A DNA stretch of 64,000 nucleotides from Dermanyssus gallinae (taxonomy: Eukaryota; Arthropoda; Arachnida; Mesostigmata; Dermanyssidae). The position numbers and the translations under genes were made by a program. Below the pieces are notes generated by a model. The model saw nothing but the letters and a program-made list of their open reading frames with translations. It made no database searches and was not told the DNA's origin. Position 1 is the stretch's first letter; each line of letters starts with the position of its first letter. Shown here piece by piece: positions 12,610 to 24,228 of this stretch. The stretch covers positions 124,001-188,000 of the forward strand of contig QVRM01004774.1 in the NCBI GenBank assembly GCA_003439945.1. The letters run 5' to 3'.

Positions 12610-13385
12610 GAGTGCGCACAGCAATGAGTCCAGAACTGATTGACACAGTAGTTCAGCTACAAATTTCTAAAAATCGTTCGATCTCGATCAGTCATTTATT
12701 GTGCGCCAATCTAGCATAGCCATAACGACGATGTGCGGGCCTATTGAAGAAGACCTCAGGTACAATCCCTATGTGGCACAAGTCAGGTAGTCTCTGTGGC
12801 CGCAGAGGCCACTAAACTTGTTCGATGCCGTTGGATGCCATCTGTTCTTTCTCAAGCTAAACAAAGTAGAGGTAGGCTGTCCTCGTGTGACGAGAAAATA
12901 TTTACCGCAAATGCAAAATTCAATCTCAGGAACGACCGCCGGCTTGCCCAAGATCTACGTTGTACGCCTATTGTGAGGAAAAGCAAATTGCTCGCCACTG
13001 TTCATGGCCTGTTCTATCTGCATGTGGTGTCTACTCTAGAAGACGCCATGCCGCCATACGTTCGGCAGAAGAACGAAACCACTATAAACAAAGCTTATTT
13101 GCGTGCCCCTACAACTGTTGCAAAACCGTGGAAACAAAGTCTCCAAGAACTGCCGTACCCCTTTTCAGCAAGATGGTGTGCCCGTTCATACTAGCCGCTT
13201 AGTGGTGCTTGCTGGTAATTCTAGACCATTCTCTGTCCCCTACGAGCTTCAAACTCATCCTCAAGGTCAATCAATGCATCCTAAGGTCAATGCTCTTCAA
13301 TGCACAACCCTTGAGATGATCTAGGGTTTCTTCAACAGTCCATATTGCATCATGGCTGCTGACTTTCAGCGGTATGGTTTCTAAT
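12610..13385 (+). mobile_element. Tc1/mariner-type transposase relic
   Basis: Reading across three frames gives the order expected of an IS630-Tc1-mariner transposase: a DNA-binding part ending EEDLRYNPYVAQVR near 12760, then AAEATKLVRCRWMPSVLSQA, the first catalytic aspartate in DEKIFT near 12890, NDRRLAQDLRCTPIVRKSK, a degenerate MPP segment, and the second aspartate in FQQDGVPVHTSRL near 13170. The conserved SPDLNPLDY block is not readable. Frameshifts and stops show it is dead. A (TA)n tract (12557-12601) abuts its start. No terminal inverted repeats were recognised. Confidence 0.8.
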
Positions 13386-13391
13386 CTATAT

Positions 13392-13422
<31 letters not shown>

Positions 13423-13599
13423 CCAGTAGAACCTGTACATGACAACCAAGACTATCGCACTAGTCCCCACCTAGACCACGCCGCCACGCAGCCGTTTAAT
13501 GCAATAGTGGCTGTCTGGCCATTTGAGCACGTTCTACGGCAACGACGTATGACCGCCGAACAGCCCAAATTTAAATCTGTTGGCGTTCTACTAGTGTCG

Positions 13600-13790
13600 A
13601 GCGTGATTGAGCGGGAGTATTTGTGGTACGGGAGGGGGGGGGAGAAGGCTTCGGGAATACCGTGTGCAACGTCCCGGAACCGGCAGCTATTGACACCTAG
13701 TGTGGTACTCTAACCCACTAAACCTTGGGCTCCTCCCCACTCCCTCAGGATCAGAACAGTATGGTATCACTTCGAAGTGAGCGAGAATCT
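13600..13790. repeat. Dispersed repeat pair member (with 18515-18690)
   Basis: CTAACCCACTAAACC, then TCCTCCCCAC and CAGG, recurs at 18598-18640 with similar upstream (CTAGTGTG) and downstream (CATTACATCGAA / TATCACTTCGAA) words. It looks like a degenerate interspersed element; no coding content was recognised. A run of ten G is at 13630. Confidence 0.5.
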
Positions 13791-14154
13791 AACAAGTATT
13801 GGCATGTTAACTGACAACACGGCAGCCGTTAAGAAAGCGTTCAACGATTTAAGTAGAGGCGCTTTTTACGCGGGCTTGTAGTGTGCGGTTTTGACTTTGA
13901 ATTGAAAAAAATTATCCATGTAGGCGGGGATTATATTGAATTGAAATCTATTAAATTGATCCGCTGAAATACTGGGTCTTGTTACCAAAAAAATACAGAG
14001 TTCATTTTCAAGTCGTCTTGAGTAGAGCGTATACAAGCTAATGTCCAAGACCGGAGGTACATTTTTTAAAGCAAATAACGTTCTTATCGTGCAGGGAAAT
14101 CGATTTTTCATGACTTTCCCTAAGCCGTGCGCGCCCTGCTCACGGAGTCAGTGG

Positions 14155-14470
14155 TTGTGCTCCACGATAATGTGCGTCCAGTGACACGTCGCCAGGGTAA
14201 CGCAATGTACTGGCCAACTTTGAAGGAAACAGCTTGATCATCCGCCCTACAGCTTGTGGACATGTCGCCCTGCGACTTCCATCAGTGCGATGTACATTCA
14301 GAAACATCTCAAGGGAAGGCACTTCAAAGGCACAAACACATCGACGGCAAACCAAGAGACATAGTGGAGGACGAAGCGGACTTATAACGCCTGTCTCAGC
14401 TGCAAAAGCTCTGAGAACAGGGAATCTTGTTCCCACAAGAAGAAGTTTCTGAGAACAACTAACAGCGGGA
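14155..14470 (+). mobile_element. Mariner-like transposase 3' fragment
   Basis: The plus strand reads LHDNVRPVTRR (the last catalytic D in the family's HDNARPH motif), then HPPYS in one frame, DMSPCDFH in another (family: YSPDLSPCDFHLF), and KHLKGRHFK, in the correct order and spacing but split by frameshifts. It belongs to a different lineage from the copy at 12.6 kb. Upstream sequence to 13.8 kb is not recognisable. Confidence 0.65.
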
Positions 14471-14568
14471 TAGTTGTGCTCAAGCCTCTAGTCATTATTA
14501 TTCACTAAATACTAACAAAGGAGACTCGGGTTAAGTCCACAATGTAATGAGGGATAATGAGGGGCATA

Positions 14569-14611
<43 letters not shown>

Positions 14612-15490
14612 ATCCACAACTAATGTGACATCAAAACGTTGCTGCATATGTGCGATATGTACCAGAAATATGTGTGTATGCTTGTGCAAATCTATGGTAG
14701 TAAGCCATTACTTACTTCGAAAAAGCCTAACACAACGTAGACTAATTAGTTTAATAGCATACTTCTGAAATAGGTAGGCTTTTGGCATATCAAGCATTTG
14801 ATCGGATGTACCGGTGTTTGCCTGTCAAAGTTTAACTTTCCGACACGAAACTACTGTATAAATACTTTTTCCCAGAAACCATGTTCGATTGGAAAAACAT
14901 TTGCTTTAATAAGCTCTACAACCCTAAAACAGCGTTCTGACATTTTCCGAACACCCTATATAAGTAAAAGAAAGAGATTTTTTTTTATAAATAGATAATT
15001 TTATGCAAGGTTTGACAGTGTCGTTTGGTGACAAAGCCTACATTTTGATTAGTGACTAGCGTGGAAATCATTACTTGCCCTTCTGTCAACCGACAATAAA
15101 GATTCTTGGCTGGGTTTCCAAGATACTGTTGACAGAGCAATCGTCTTCAGAACGAGGCGAATGCGACGGGTATGGCGAGCGGTACAAAACGCGCACTCAC
15201 CCAGCAATTTTGATACGGCGTTACGAGTTATTGGCCTTCATAACGATAACGGCAGCTGGAAAAAGGAAGGCGGTTCCTGCACGCGTGGTTTGTGACTAAA
15301 AATGGAGGTAAATGCGTAGTCCACTATCGCACCGCACGCATACTGTAACAAGTAAGATAGAGCCGTATAAAAGATTATCATCAACGGTGACATTTTTAGC
15401 AATTTGTGATTTCGTTATCCTGTAGATTAGTGTATAATGTCGTGCATCTATTTATGTCAATTTACGTCTGCTCAACGCATGCATACACGC

Positions 15491-15534
<44 letters not shown>

Positions 15535-15756
15535 TTATCACAACCCTACTACCACCAGCAACAACAGAACTGCGGCAAAGCGCACTTGGTCTTTGTTCAA
15601 ACCGATGTCAACAACAAGGACGAAGAGGGTGACCATCAATCTGTGAGATATTTATATACACATCATATATATATATATATATATACATCAAACTTATCTG
15701 AATAAACGCCAAAAAAGTGTAGTAAAGTCGCGGGCATTTTTACTGTTAACTTACTA

Positions 15757-15948
15757 AGTAAAGTTTTCGGGCTGACCCTCAGCCAAGATTTAACGTCCAC
15801 GGCACGGGACTGATTTTCGCACTGCTTCATAGAGACGGACCCCCATCAACACAATTATTAGCAACGGTGAGGCTCGAACCCGTGCACCTATCTATTATCT
15901 CCTCCGGTTGCGAGGCGCATACGAATACACCGCGCCACCAAGCTCGAC
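15757..15948 (-). mobile_element. tRNA-derived SINE, family B, copy 1
   Basis: The same family as the 21.4 and 51.0 kb copies, more diverged. The B box on the minus strand is GGTTCGAGCCTC and the A-box region reads GGTGGCGCGGTG. A 15-bp target duplication, ACTGTTAACTTACTA at 15742-15756 and ACTGTTAACGTACTA at 15949-15963, differs at one base. Confidence 0.85.
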
Positions 15949-16559
15949 ACTGTTAACGTACTACGTAACTCGAACAAGCCCACAAATACAAAACGGACTA
16001 AACGGTTTAGTGGCATATACTTGAAACGTTAATTGGTTATTGTTAATTATTGCGAAGGTGGCGGCGTTATAGATAGTGCGCAACACTTGTCTGGCTTCTG
16101 GTTTGCTCGATCTCAGGCGTAGGATTCCGAGCATAGCCGGAAATGTTCCACTTAAAACATTTATTGGAAGGATAGGGTAAAAGTTCTTGTTTGCCCCTCT
16201 AAAGTAGTTACCTAAGATGTAGAGATTCTGGAAATCAGATACACCGGCTATAGTGCGGCCGTGGTTGGTTTGAAATTTATTTATTCAGTCTTTGTAGGTC
16301 AACTTTGTCACTAGCGTGTATTCGGATGTCGCATATTTTTTAGAAAAAAATTGTGTGCACAACTATGTACATATGAGCCTTATATAGTGAGTAATAATAG
16401 CGGAGGGCAGGGGGCAGGGGGCAGAGAGGTAGATGGTAATGCAACATATTTTTTATTCAGACATCTGTGCTCCCCGTTTTTTGGCCGAATATTGTCGATT
16501 ATAATCCACTGCGGCGTTCACCTTGTCTAATTTTTTTTTATAGCGCTTTTATTGAAAGG

Positions 16560-17625
16560 GGTTGACACAGGTTACAACAATGAAGATACACTAAATTGTT
16601 CCGGCGATAACTGCTTGGATTGGTACATTCGAGCTATTCGCCAGGCAAATATATTAATACGCTCAGTGCGAGCGGTGTCCTTTGGCACAATAGTGTGACC
16701 ACTACGTAGGCTGTTGGAGTGGATGTCAAAAAAATTGTCAATCATTCCTGCCTTTCGAAGTATGCGAAGGGCAGAGACATTTTGTTTTACAAACAGGGCG
16801 GAGATTGGCGGTAGGGCGATCGCATCCCTGTCGAGGTTGCACCGCCATCTTAATCGTCTTAAGAATGTGTGTTGGACGCCTTCAAGCTTATTGAAGAAAC
16901 CTTTTTAGTATGGTTCCCACACCAGCGAGCAGTACATTAGTCTTGAGACAACTATGGCTTTGTACATTGTTATATATACATCGGGATCCCTGACAATAAA
17001 ACAACGCAACAACATATTTACAAGTATTGTAGAGGATTTCACCAGCTGGTGCACATGCTCCTTAAGTTAGGTCAGCGGTGACCTGTATACCTAAGTCTCT
17101 CGTGACGGGAAGCGTGGGGACACCGGTCCCATTGATCTTATAGTCAAAATCAGTCGAGCCACGCTTCAGAACGACACATTTCTGAGCCGAGAGAATCATT
17201 ATGTTCTCGACACACCAACGGGCGATTCCGTCAACAGCCCTTTGCAGCCGAGCGTGCGAGGTGCTGTCATTCACAGGGCAGTAGAGCTTAAGGTCGTCGG
17301 CGTACTCTAGGTACTTCACCCCAGGAAGGACGTGCCGGCCAATATCAGAACTAAAAATGGCGTACAGCAGAGGAGACGCGCATCTGCCCTGAGGGACACC
17401 CGACGGGGCAGGCCAGGCTCGACTGAGGACGTTGTCAACCTTGACGCGATACGAGCGGCCGTATAGGTAGGCTTTGAACCATCGAACCGTGGAGGCGTGA
17501 ATGCCGAGCGAGACTAACTTCTTGATGAGAAGATCGTGTTTAACCCTGTCGAATGCACTCTTCCGGTCGAAATATATACAGTAGAAGTTGACGTTGTGAT
17601 TTATATTCATGGCCCAGTAAATTCG
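16560..17625 (-). mobile_element. Non-LTR retrotransposon relic with intact RT palm motifs
   Basis: A minus-strand open stretch (17610-17065) has FDRKSAFDRVKHDLL, SGVPQG and the catalytic box LEYADDLKLY in correct order, with KCVVLKRG downstream, so it covers RT domains 3-7. A +1 frameshift near 17068 leads into LKEHVHQLVKSSTILVNMLL, then a stop near 16908, and the 3' part LEGVQHTFLRRLRWRC, typical of the carboxyl end of Jockey/RTE-type ORF2. The 5' part, including any endonuclease, is absent: the fragment begins next to a tRNA-like SINE at 17.63-17.74 kb. Confidence 0.88.
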
Positions 17626-17738
17626 AAATCATGAAAACCAGTTTAAGTGTGGTCGGTCCAGATCTTGAACTCATGACCTCCCGAATGCAAGGCAATGGGG
17701 GCTTTGCCGGTAAACCACTTTGCTCGCTTTCTATAGTA
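17626..17738 (-). mobile_element. tRNA-derived SINE, family C, truncated copy
   Basis: The minus strand reads TTTACCGGCAAAGC, CATTGCCTTGCATTCGGGAG and GAGTTCAAGATC, matching the 54.76 kb head, with a short shared body (TTTTCATGATTTCGAA). The copy stops at the 5' edge of the RT relic at 16.6-17.6 kb. Confidence 0.6.
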
Positions 17739-18499
17739 ACGATGTTATTAGTTCCGTAAATGATGTTTACGAGGCGCCGTAATCCACGATAGATTCCAGG
17801 CAGACAAAAACAAACTGGCTGGTATTGATGCCTACACCGGGCTAGTTGGCCTAACAGATTGGCTAACGGCTAGTTGGAGAGAATATTATTATTATTTTCC
17901 TACTGGCTGTTCTGCGTACTCATCGTAATGCAGCGCTAGCATAGTGTCTCAAATAGTTGCGCCCTAACCGCTTATATAAAACAAGGTAGTGAATATACCG
18001 GCGTCTTCCCTAAAGCTGTTGAAGTGAGAGTCCGACCATCCGGGTGCAGTGTAATGCCAGCCCAGCGCATTTCGTTTTACATGGTGCGAGTGGAGCTCTC
18101 GCCATTTCGTTATTTACGGCAAAGTAACGTCAAAATGCCTAATGGTTACATTAAAAGCAACCCTAGCCATCGACAGTAGACTAGGTCTATAGCCAAAAAC
18201 CTCTATAGACCCTCTAGTCAGGTTTATACTGTCCCTTCCAGTGTTGTCTATTCAGACCAATGGGATACATACTGTATTCCCCGTCACCTAGACCTAAACT
18301 GCGGTCCTATCACTTAAGGGACCTGGAATCCTTTACACTTAAGAGCACCATCTAAATTTTTGGTCGGCGATTTTTGGCACAAGGCTCATCGAACTCACAA
18401 AGAAGACGAACATGTTCGACATATTGCCGACTCCAGCATATGTTGCGGACGTCAAGCCGGCCATCCAAGCAACCGGAGCACACATTCAGCAGTATGTCT

Positions 18500-18690
18500 T
18501 TTTTTTTTTTTTTTTTTTTTTTTTGTTCTGGGAGGTTTCGGTAATGCATGATGCACATGCGCCACTAGCAGCCTGCGTGACTAGTGTGAGACTCGCAAAC
18601 CCACTAAACCCGGATTCCTCCCCACCCCCCCAGGCTCGGTATTACTTTGGCATTACATCGAAACCGTGGGAGAGGCGTCCCTGCCGTTCT
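18500..18690. repeat. Dispersed repeat pair member with poly(T)
   Basis: A run of 26 T (18499-18524) precedes sequence shared with 13600-13790. The poly(T) could be the reversed tail of a minus-strand retroelement. The open frames here encode poly-Phe or poly-Lys and are rejected. Confidence 0.5.
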
Positions 18691-18699
18691 CCTTCAATC

Positions 18700-20620
18700 A
18701 GCTCTATCCCTTACTATCATCCCGCATGTCTACCTGCGGTTGGATAGGGGGATGCCATTTTGTAATCCGTCCTGTGAGGGTGCGTCGAGACCATGAGGGC
18801 CTGGCTGCTCCCCACCCCCTCCCCCCTCCCTCGGCTCCTCGTCTCGACCACTCTCCCGAGAGACCCGCTGTATGTCTTGACGAGACCCAACTATGCGAAT
18901 TAGAAACCACCGATTTAAGAGAGGTATAGGTGAGACCTTGCGATTATTCGGCCCAGTGAACCGCGGGCATACCTATACCCGTACCTTGTACTGTTCGGGC
19001 TCCTTATCATCATCAGCTTGGACACGAGAGTGCAGTTAAGAAATCTTAACGTTTAGAAATAAAATGCAAACGGACTTGAACTTTTCGCGACTAACGTAAC
19101 TGAATATTGCACGGAGATCAATTTCGAACAGTGCGTTAGCCGCCTAAGATAAAAATATATGTTCCCCGATTATGTTCCCCGACGGCTTTAACGAAATTAG
19201 CATGTCAAATAAAAACCTTTCGAATTTAACTATCGAAAAAAGTCTCAAAGTTTTTAGTACATGAACACTCAACATTTGGATCTGATTTAACCTATCAGGG
19301 CTGAACCCAAATAATTTCTTCCAACGACGCGCAGCGAAATGTCTCTATTTACACTAGGTGCTCTTAGCAATACACATTTTTCTCGTCTAAAAATTGCTAT
19401 GAAGCAAAGGCAAACCACGACAGATGTCTGCGCTTCGATAGAGAGCGTATACAATAATGGGTGAAAGTAATGCGGATAAGAGTACTTAGTTTAAGTTTAA
19501 CAAACTGAGAAACCTAGGCTGAAATAAATTTCTAACATTCACCACAAAACGCCAGAAATAAAGGAGCGAGAGAAACTGCCATATGGATTTCCTAGTAGAA
19601 ATGAACTGCGCTACTCAGAACTGGACTGCTGTAAACTCATTATGGCTTGCTGCAGGGCTACAAGCACAGCTATTATCACGATTTAAACGTACCAATAAGA
19701 ACACATTACGGATACAAATAGCTAGTCCACTGAATGATGACATTAAGGTATATAGGTCAGAAAGCAGGTTATTACAGATATTGAAAACCTTCGTACGATA
19801 TACCTCCGAACTGGGCTACTGGAAGGCATAATTCTATTATCAGGGACCACTTTTAAAACTCCTTGAGTTCTGCAAGAACATCGACACTTGAATTACATAT
19901 TACAATGTCGAAAAGCAAATATGTCGTAAGCAAATAAAAAAACATTAAAACAAAAATGGGCAAGTTTTATTGCTGTTGTTTCCATTAACTTCTAATGTTC
20001 GACGGACATGGTTGTCACTAGAATCTCAAAAACAACTTTTTTCCAAGATCTTATTTCTTTGACAAAGTGCAACTCGAGAATTAGACAAGATAATTGTATG
20101 AATCAGTATTATTATCATGTATTTTCATCAGTATATTAGAATAAATTTAAATTCATATTTATATCATACTCAACGGTTACAAATTCATTTCCATTAATTT
20201 AATTCAAAGCGCCATTTATTACAATAAAACGAGTCGATCCTGGTAACTGTCTAAGAAAACAGATTACTCACAACACCGGCAGGTGAAATGCACTTTACGT
20301 ATTAAAGACTTACGAGACCCTTATGTACAACATCAAATAAAAATGCTCACCTTACGCGAAAATTTGTTAAACGGCCTGGGTACTATCTTTTGTACGGATA
20401 TAAATCAGTGCGGGTGGGGTCCTTTTCCAGCAACGCGATTTCACTGGTAAAACTCGGTGACCATATGACAGAATAGTACATTACATTAAGTAAATTTAAA
20501 AATAAATACAACTTTCCATGAAACATTGGTTGCTTTAGCATGTATGAATAATGAACGCAATATAAAACTGCAAATACAAGAAGCAGCTCTCCCTGCTTGG
20601 GTGATGTAGTGGAAACTCGA
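18700..20620. other. No convincing gene; should contain the last M13 exon
   Basis: C/T-rich near 18.8 kb, AT-rich after 19 kb. The plus frame 19583-19831 (82 codons) is unassigned. On the minus strand a donor-like GTAAG|GTGAGC at about 20353 and a stop-ended CWKRTPP stretch at 20.35-20.45 kb were inspected as the missing end of the M13-like gene, but the phase is wrong. Confidence 0.4.
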
Positions 20621-20630
20621 GGCCACTCAC

Positions 20631-20798
20631 AATTAGAACACTAAGATCGCACATGATACGAACGTTAGGGATTGTTTGATCGTCGAGCTTATATTCAAGC
20701 AAATTCACAGCGCCAATCGTCATTGAAGCACATTCAGAGTCAGACATCTCGATGTCGATTCTCCATGCCGCGGCCCCGAAAAAAACTGTCAACAAATG
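20631..20798 (-). CDS. Internal exon of the M13-like gene (C-terminal FF..A..W block)
   Basis: The exon has 56 codons from a GCTGCAAG|CAT acceptor in phase 0 (an alternative is 20785, GACAG|T, with two leading bases) to a consensus CTAATT|GTGAGT donor. The start HLLTVFFGAAAW resembles M13 'hQLFFv.fAqvWC', and the end IPNVRIMCDLSVLI resembles 'P..fRVnG.LsN', just where many M13 genes carry an intron. The expected last exon (F..aF.C..G..MNP...C.VW) was not identified below this point. A weak candidate ending at a stop near 20350 contains CWKRTPP but is out of phase. Confidence 0.55.
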
Positions 20799-20920
20799 CT
20801 TGCAGCATCCAACATTTATACATGTGGGGACGGAGTGAATGATTTATTATTCACTTGGCACGTATACTTAAATACACATGTCACCCTTTTATATCAGAGG
20901 CGCTTCAAGGGGCAGCATAC

Positions 20921-21028
20921 ACAAGAAATATCTTCGTCGGCGTATAGATTGTGTATCAATTCACCGACTGTAGTCCCTAATATCCAAGTTGTCGATTTCG
21001 AAAATATGCTTTCCACCTCTCGACTATA
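20921..21028 (-). CDS. Internal exon of the M13-like gene (GExxxD block, altered)
   Basis: The exon has about 32-36 codons, starting at 21028 (AAAG|TAT) or 21016 (GAGAG|GTG), both phase 0, and ending TTCTTGT|GTATGC. In phase with the preceding exon it gives NNFYL-VESIF...TTWILGTTVGELIHNLYADE. The TVGELIHNLYA stretch occupies the place of the M13 motif TLGENIADNGG. The zinc-ligand glutamate is kept but the aspartate four residues later is Asn. The usual 'GL..ayxAY' segment after it is missing, so the protein is shortened here or another exon was missed. The intron to the next exon is only about 120 bp. Confidence 0.52.
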
Positions 21029-21400
21029 CTTTGTCACATGTCAGAAGCGCGCGCTTTTAAGTGCCGGTAGTGGCCATTCAAAAATCCGTGTTAATTGATG
21101 TCAAGCTGAAAAGTATCATGCAGAAAATAAATGAGGTAACCAGCCTCAATTTTCTACATGGCATGGCACATCTCGCCACCCTGTAGGATGAGTCGGTAGA
21201 TGGCTTCGGGGTAGCTCGCATAAGTTTGTCTTAAACTCGTAGGCCACGATTGGCCAAAACCCGAATTACATTGGTAATCTCGGTTTCGGCGAGATTTCAA
21301 ACGAAAACTAATGACAAAGGGTCACCAAACGCATGAATAAACTCGTTGTCAATATAGGTGGCAGGTCATCTGGTGTAATTGGCAGTTTAATCTAGATCTA

Positions 21401-21590
21401 AAAAAAAAAATCCTTTCGGGACTGACTCTCAGCGAATAATTAACGTCCACGGATTTGTTTGTCACATTGCTTCATAGACGGACCCTCACAGATACAAATG
21501 TGCAACAGTGGGGCTCGAACCCGCGCACCTATGTGTCTCCTCCGGTCGCGAGGCGCAGACGCTTGCCACCACGCCACCGGGCTCGACTGT
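21401..21590 (-). mobile_element. tRNA-derived SINE, family B, copy 2
   Basis: Nearly the same sequence as the 51.0 kb copy on the same strand, with A-box GTGGCGTGGTGGC and B box GGTTCGAGCCCC, and a run of ten T (minus strand) as tail. An imperfect target duplication of 14 bp flanks it (TTAATCTAGATCTA at 21387-21400 and TTATTCTGGATCTA at 21591-21604). It lies in the intron between the 22.3 and 21.0 kb exons. Confidence 0.85.
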
Positions 21591-22281
21591 TTATTCTGGA
21601 TCTATCGCGGTTTGACTTCTACTTCCTAAGCGTGTGCAATAGGAGGACGCTCCTATACTTGATCGTGCGTTCGAAAGCAGATCCTTGCCGCACGAGCGAA
21701 AGATGTGTGATAGGACACGTCGACACGAAATAGCCACGAAAAAGAATAGCCTGCTCTGGCGTGTCTATAATATGCGTGCTGTCTATTCCGTCCAGAAAAC
21801 GGCCAAGTCCATCTCCCAATTTCAGATGCTGATCTGCATACTTACAGCAAAACGTAATTCGAAGGTTTAATGACTGTTTCTTTCGAACACGTAATCGTAG
21901 TGAGGGTCTCATTTGTTTTTTAAACAACCCTGATTATATCTGGTTCATCGTGCGCAGTTGTTGCCGGACTGTTAAGTCAATCTACGTGCAATGAAGTATC
22001 AGCGATCAGTGAACGCTTAATCAGAGGCGGTTTCCAGTGGCACAAAGGACGAGCAAAGCAGCTTATAAAATGTTGAGCGTTCAGAAAGAAATACAACAAC
22101 GAAACGCGTGGGATAGTCAATGCTCTCTGGCAGAATGTTTTCATTCGTAAAAGTTTCACCAATACAAACTAGTACCATGCTGCATTGCTGCTTAACTCTT
22201 TCGTAAGAGAACTTGCTTTGTATTTGTAATGGCAACTAATTTACCGCCAGCAGTTCTCACACGTAATATAAATGATACTAC

Positions 22282-22505
22282 TAGGTAGAAGTTATTAATT
22301 TGAACGTGGATTTTTTCGACGACACCGCGTAAGTTTGTCTCCATATCCGCCACGGTGACACTAGTGGTGGCGCCGCGAGAGATAAACAATTGTGAAGTTT
22401 TTGGTAGTAAGGATGTGACGCGAATGGGAAGGATATCGACCCCAATCGCTCCCACTCGACCGCCAGCTTTGCGAATTGCCGGCGGGCAATTGCATACGCC
22501 GTCAG
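22282..22505 (-). CDS. Internal exon of the M13-like gene, zinc-site block without HExxH
   Basis: The exon has 74 codons after two leading bases, from a CCCCGTCAG|CT acceptor (closer acceptors AAAG|CT or CGAG|TG are possible) to CTACCTA|GTAGTA. The residues GRVGAIGVDILPIRVTSLLP line up with the family's 'NYG.iG.viGHE.tHgFD', but no HExxH can be placed: the expected positions read roughly P-I-R-V-T. The later residues VADMETNLRGVVEKIHVQIN plus NFYL match 'w...t..nF.....Ci..qY.nf'. If translated, the product should not bind catalytic zinc here. The frame is open throughout, as is an overlapping frame, so coding is inferred from family order. The 3' end is in phase with the 21.0 kb exon. Confidence 0.6.
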
Positions 22506-23374
22506 CTGACGGGGGTCACGGCTTCTTGGAGCGTTTAGAGCTGCTTGTCCATGAACTAGAAGCCACCATGGAATCACCAGTAGATTGTTGTTGCTGACCA
22601 GACGATACGGCCGAGGCAACGAGGAGATACGATTTTTGTGATGTGTGCACTTCGAATCGGCGCGTTGATCCTCGACAGGGTAAGCCGTTTGCCTCGAACT
22701 TGCTTCAAAGAGTTCTGCCTTTAGTCGTTGTACACCGCATTTTATTGGACAGTTGCAAAGCAAGCCTAGTTAGACAACCCACGATACATTCTCCACAAAT
22801 TTACGATTAGCCCACATTCCATGTACTCAAAGCTTTGACAACAGCCATCGAACAGCATCACCTTAAGCCGGTATGAACGGCAGAAACGCCCTGGAACCGA
22901 AAGCACACTAACCAACTTTTAGCCCTGCCACAGGTCAACCCCTTCAGCGCCCTTCAGCTTACCGGGTTCAGCGCCTAGAAGAGCCGATCCGGCCAAGCTT
23001 TCCTGATAATATGTAAGCCTGAAAGGCCTTCCTTAAATACTTATTTATTCTCGAGGCGCCTGGAAGTCCATAATCTAGTCAGCAAAAAACTTTATACTAG
23101 AAATTGCGCAACACTAATTCCTAAGGCAGTCGGCTATTGACAATCGACATAAGACAATTGCGAAAAGTTTTTGCATAGCACTTGGTGAAAAAGGGAAGTT
23201 AATAAGGGCAGAGGTAACAAACGTGGCTGCAGACAATGTGGACCTTCTTTATAAGATAAATGCATTTATGTACAAGCAGCCGATGTATATAGTGGGCAAA
23301 ACAGGAGTAAATACAATGCGTATTTAAAAAAAACTTGACGTGAATTTACTTATCTGACTATTACTGTAACTTAT

Positions 23375-23740
23375 CCTAGCGTGTGCGTCATGTGCGCTAT
23401 AAAATACGATCCTTGGCTCCAAGTGATGCTCAACCATTCATTTCTCCACGGAATCGAGTGCCTTGCTAACCGTACCCTCAAATATTTCGTTCGCGTCTTT
23501 ATCAAGACGGCCAACGTATCTGCATACGCATCTGTTGCTATCCCTGCTGGTGGTAGATCCTTGACATCTAGCGCGCCGCTGTACGCCGTCGCATTTCAGA
23601 GGGCCGGGCTGAGAGCCGATCCCTGAGGAACTCCACCGCCAGTCATATCTCTGCTGTTGCTGGCCTCTCAGTCCAGCGATCAGTCAATTAGGTGGTCTCC
23701 TATGACCCAGAAAGGCAAGTAGCTTTGGCGCCTGACGCCT
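23375..23740 (-). mobile_element. R1/Jockey-like RT fragment in the 24.1-22.5 kb intron
   Basis: Reading the minus strand gives TGGGVPQGSALSPAL, then a stop, then ALDVKDLPPAGIATDAYADT. The order GGVPQG-S-L-P-L-N and YADD (here YADT, one catalytic aspartate lost) identifies an RT palm of the R1/LOA type. Only about 120 codons remain. It sits between two exons of the M13-like gene. Confidence 0.7.
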
Positions 23741-24088
23741 TACTGAGCACTCACACCGAATAGAGTTAAAAGCATTCTCTTTTTGACTAGAGGCGCCACT
23801 AGACACGCTCTGTCCTATAGACACGAGCTGTGCTATAGCCAGCAGGTTGACCGGCTCTGGCGAAACGTGTATTTCTGGTCCGCCAGAGATCCCGGTCTTT
23901 CCAACTCCGCGTTGGGTCGTCCGTTAGCTACTATCAACTCACACTTTTCCGTGAAAAAGCTTTAGCCGCCTCCTATTTTCTTTTCTGTGATGGTATAAGA
24001 AAAGGAAATCAAATAGATGTATACAAACATTCGAACTGATCAACTAAAAGACAGATCCATATGTAACGCAGTGAACCCGGAAACTAAC

Positions 24089-24228
24089 CGGTTTGTAGTA
24101 ATCAACGTCATAATCCAAAAACGCAAGCTGCAAACACGGTGCAACAACAAAACAACCCACAGCATAGTCATATTCCGCCAGGTATTCAAGGCCCTGCCCC
24201 CCGCGGATATTAGACGGCTTCGGTGAGT
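24089..24228 (-). CDS. Internal exon of the M13-like gene (block before the zinc site)
   Basis: The exon has 46 codons with two leading bases, after a good pyrimidine-rich acceptor (TTGTCTCTACACAG|AC), and ends at AAACCG|GTTAGT. The leading bases join the trailing G of the 30.3 kb exon to give Asp. The residues EYDYAVGCFVVAPCLQLAFL correspond to the M13 landmark 'vNAyY....N.iv.PAg.Lq.PFF' that precedes the zinc site. The region between the helical block and this landmark is shorter than usual. The exon appears to end in phase 0, whereas the next recognisable exon needs phase 1. This is the only clear phase conflict in the chain. I also considered a CUB-like reading of this segment, but the order of the neighbouring exons favours M13. 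Confidence 0.6.

Noticed and set aside
24089..24228. CUB-domain interpretation of the 24.1, 22.4 and 20.7 kb segments
   Set aside because: Local resemblance (C.LQLAF.D.DV, W.I.I....C) is real but the cysteines required for CUB are absent, and the M13 reading explains more segments in order.
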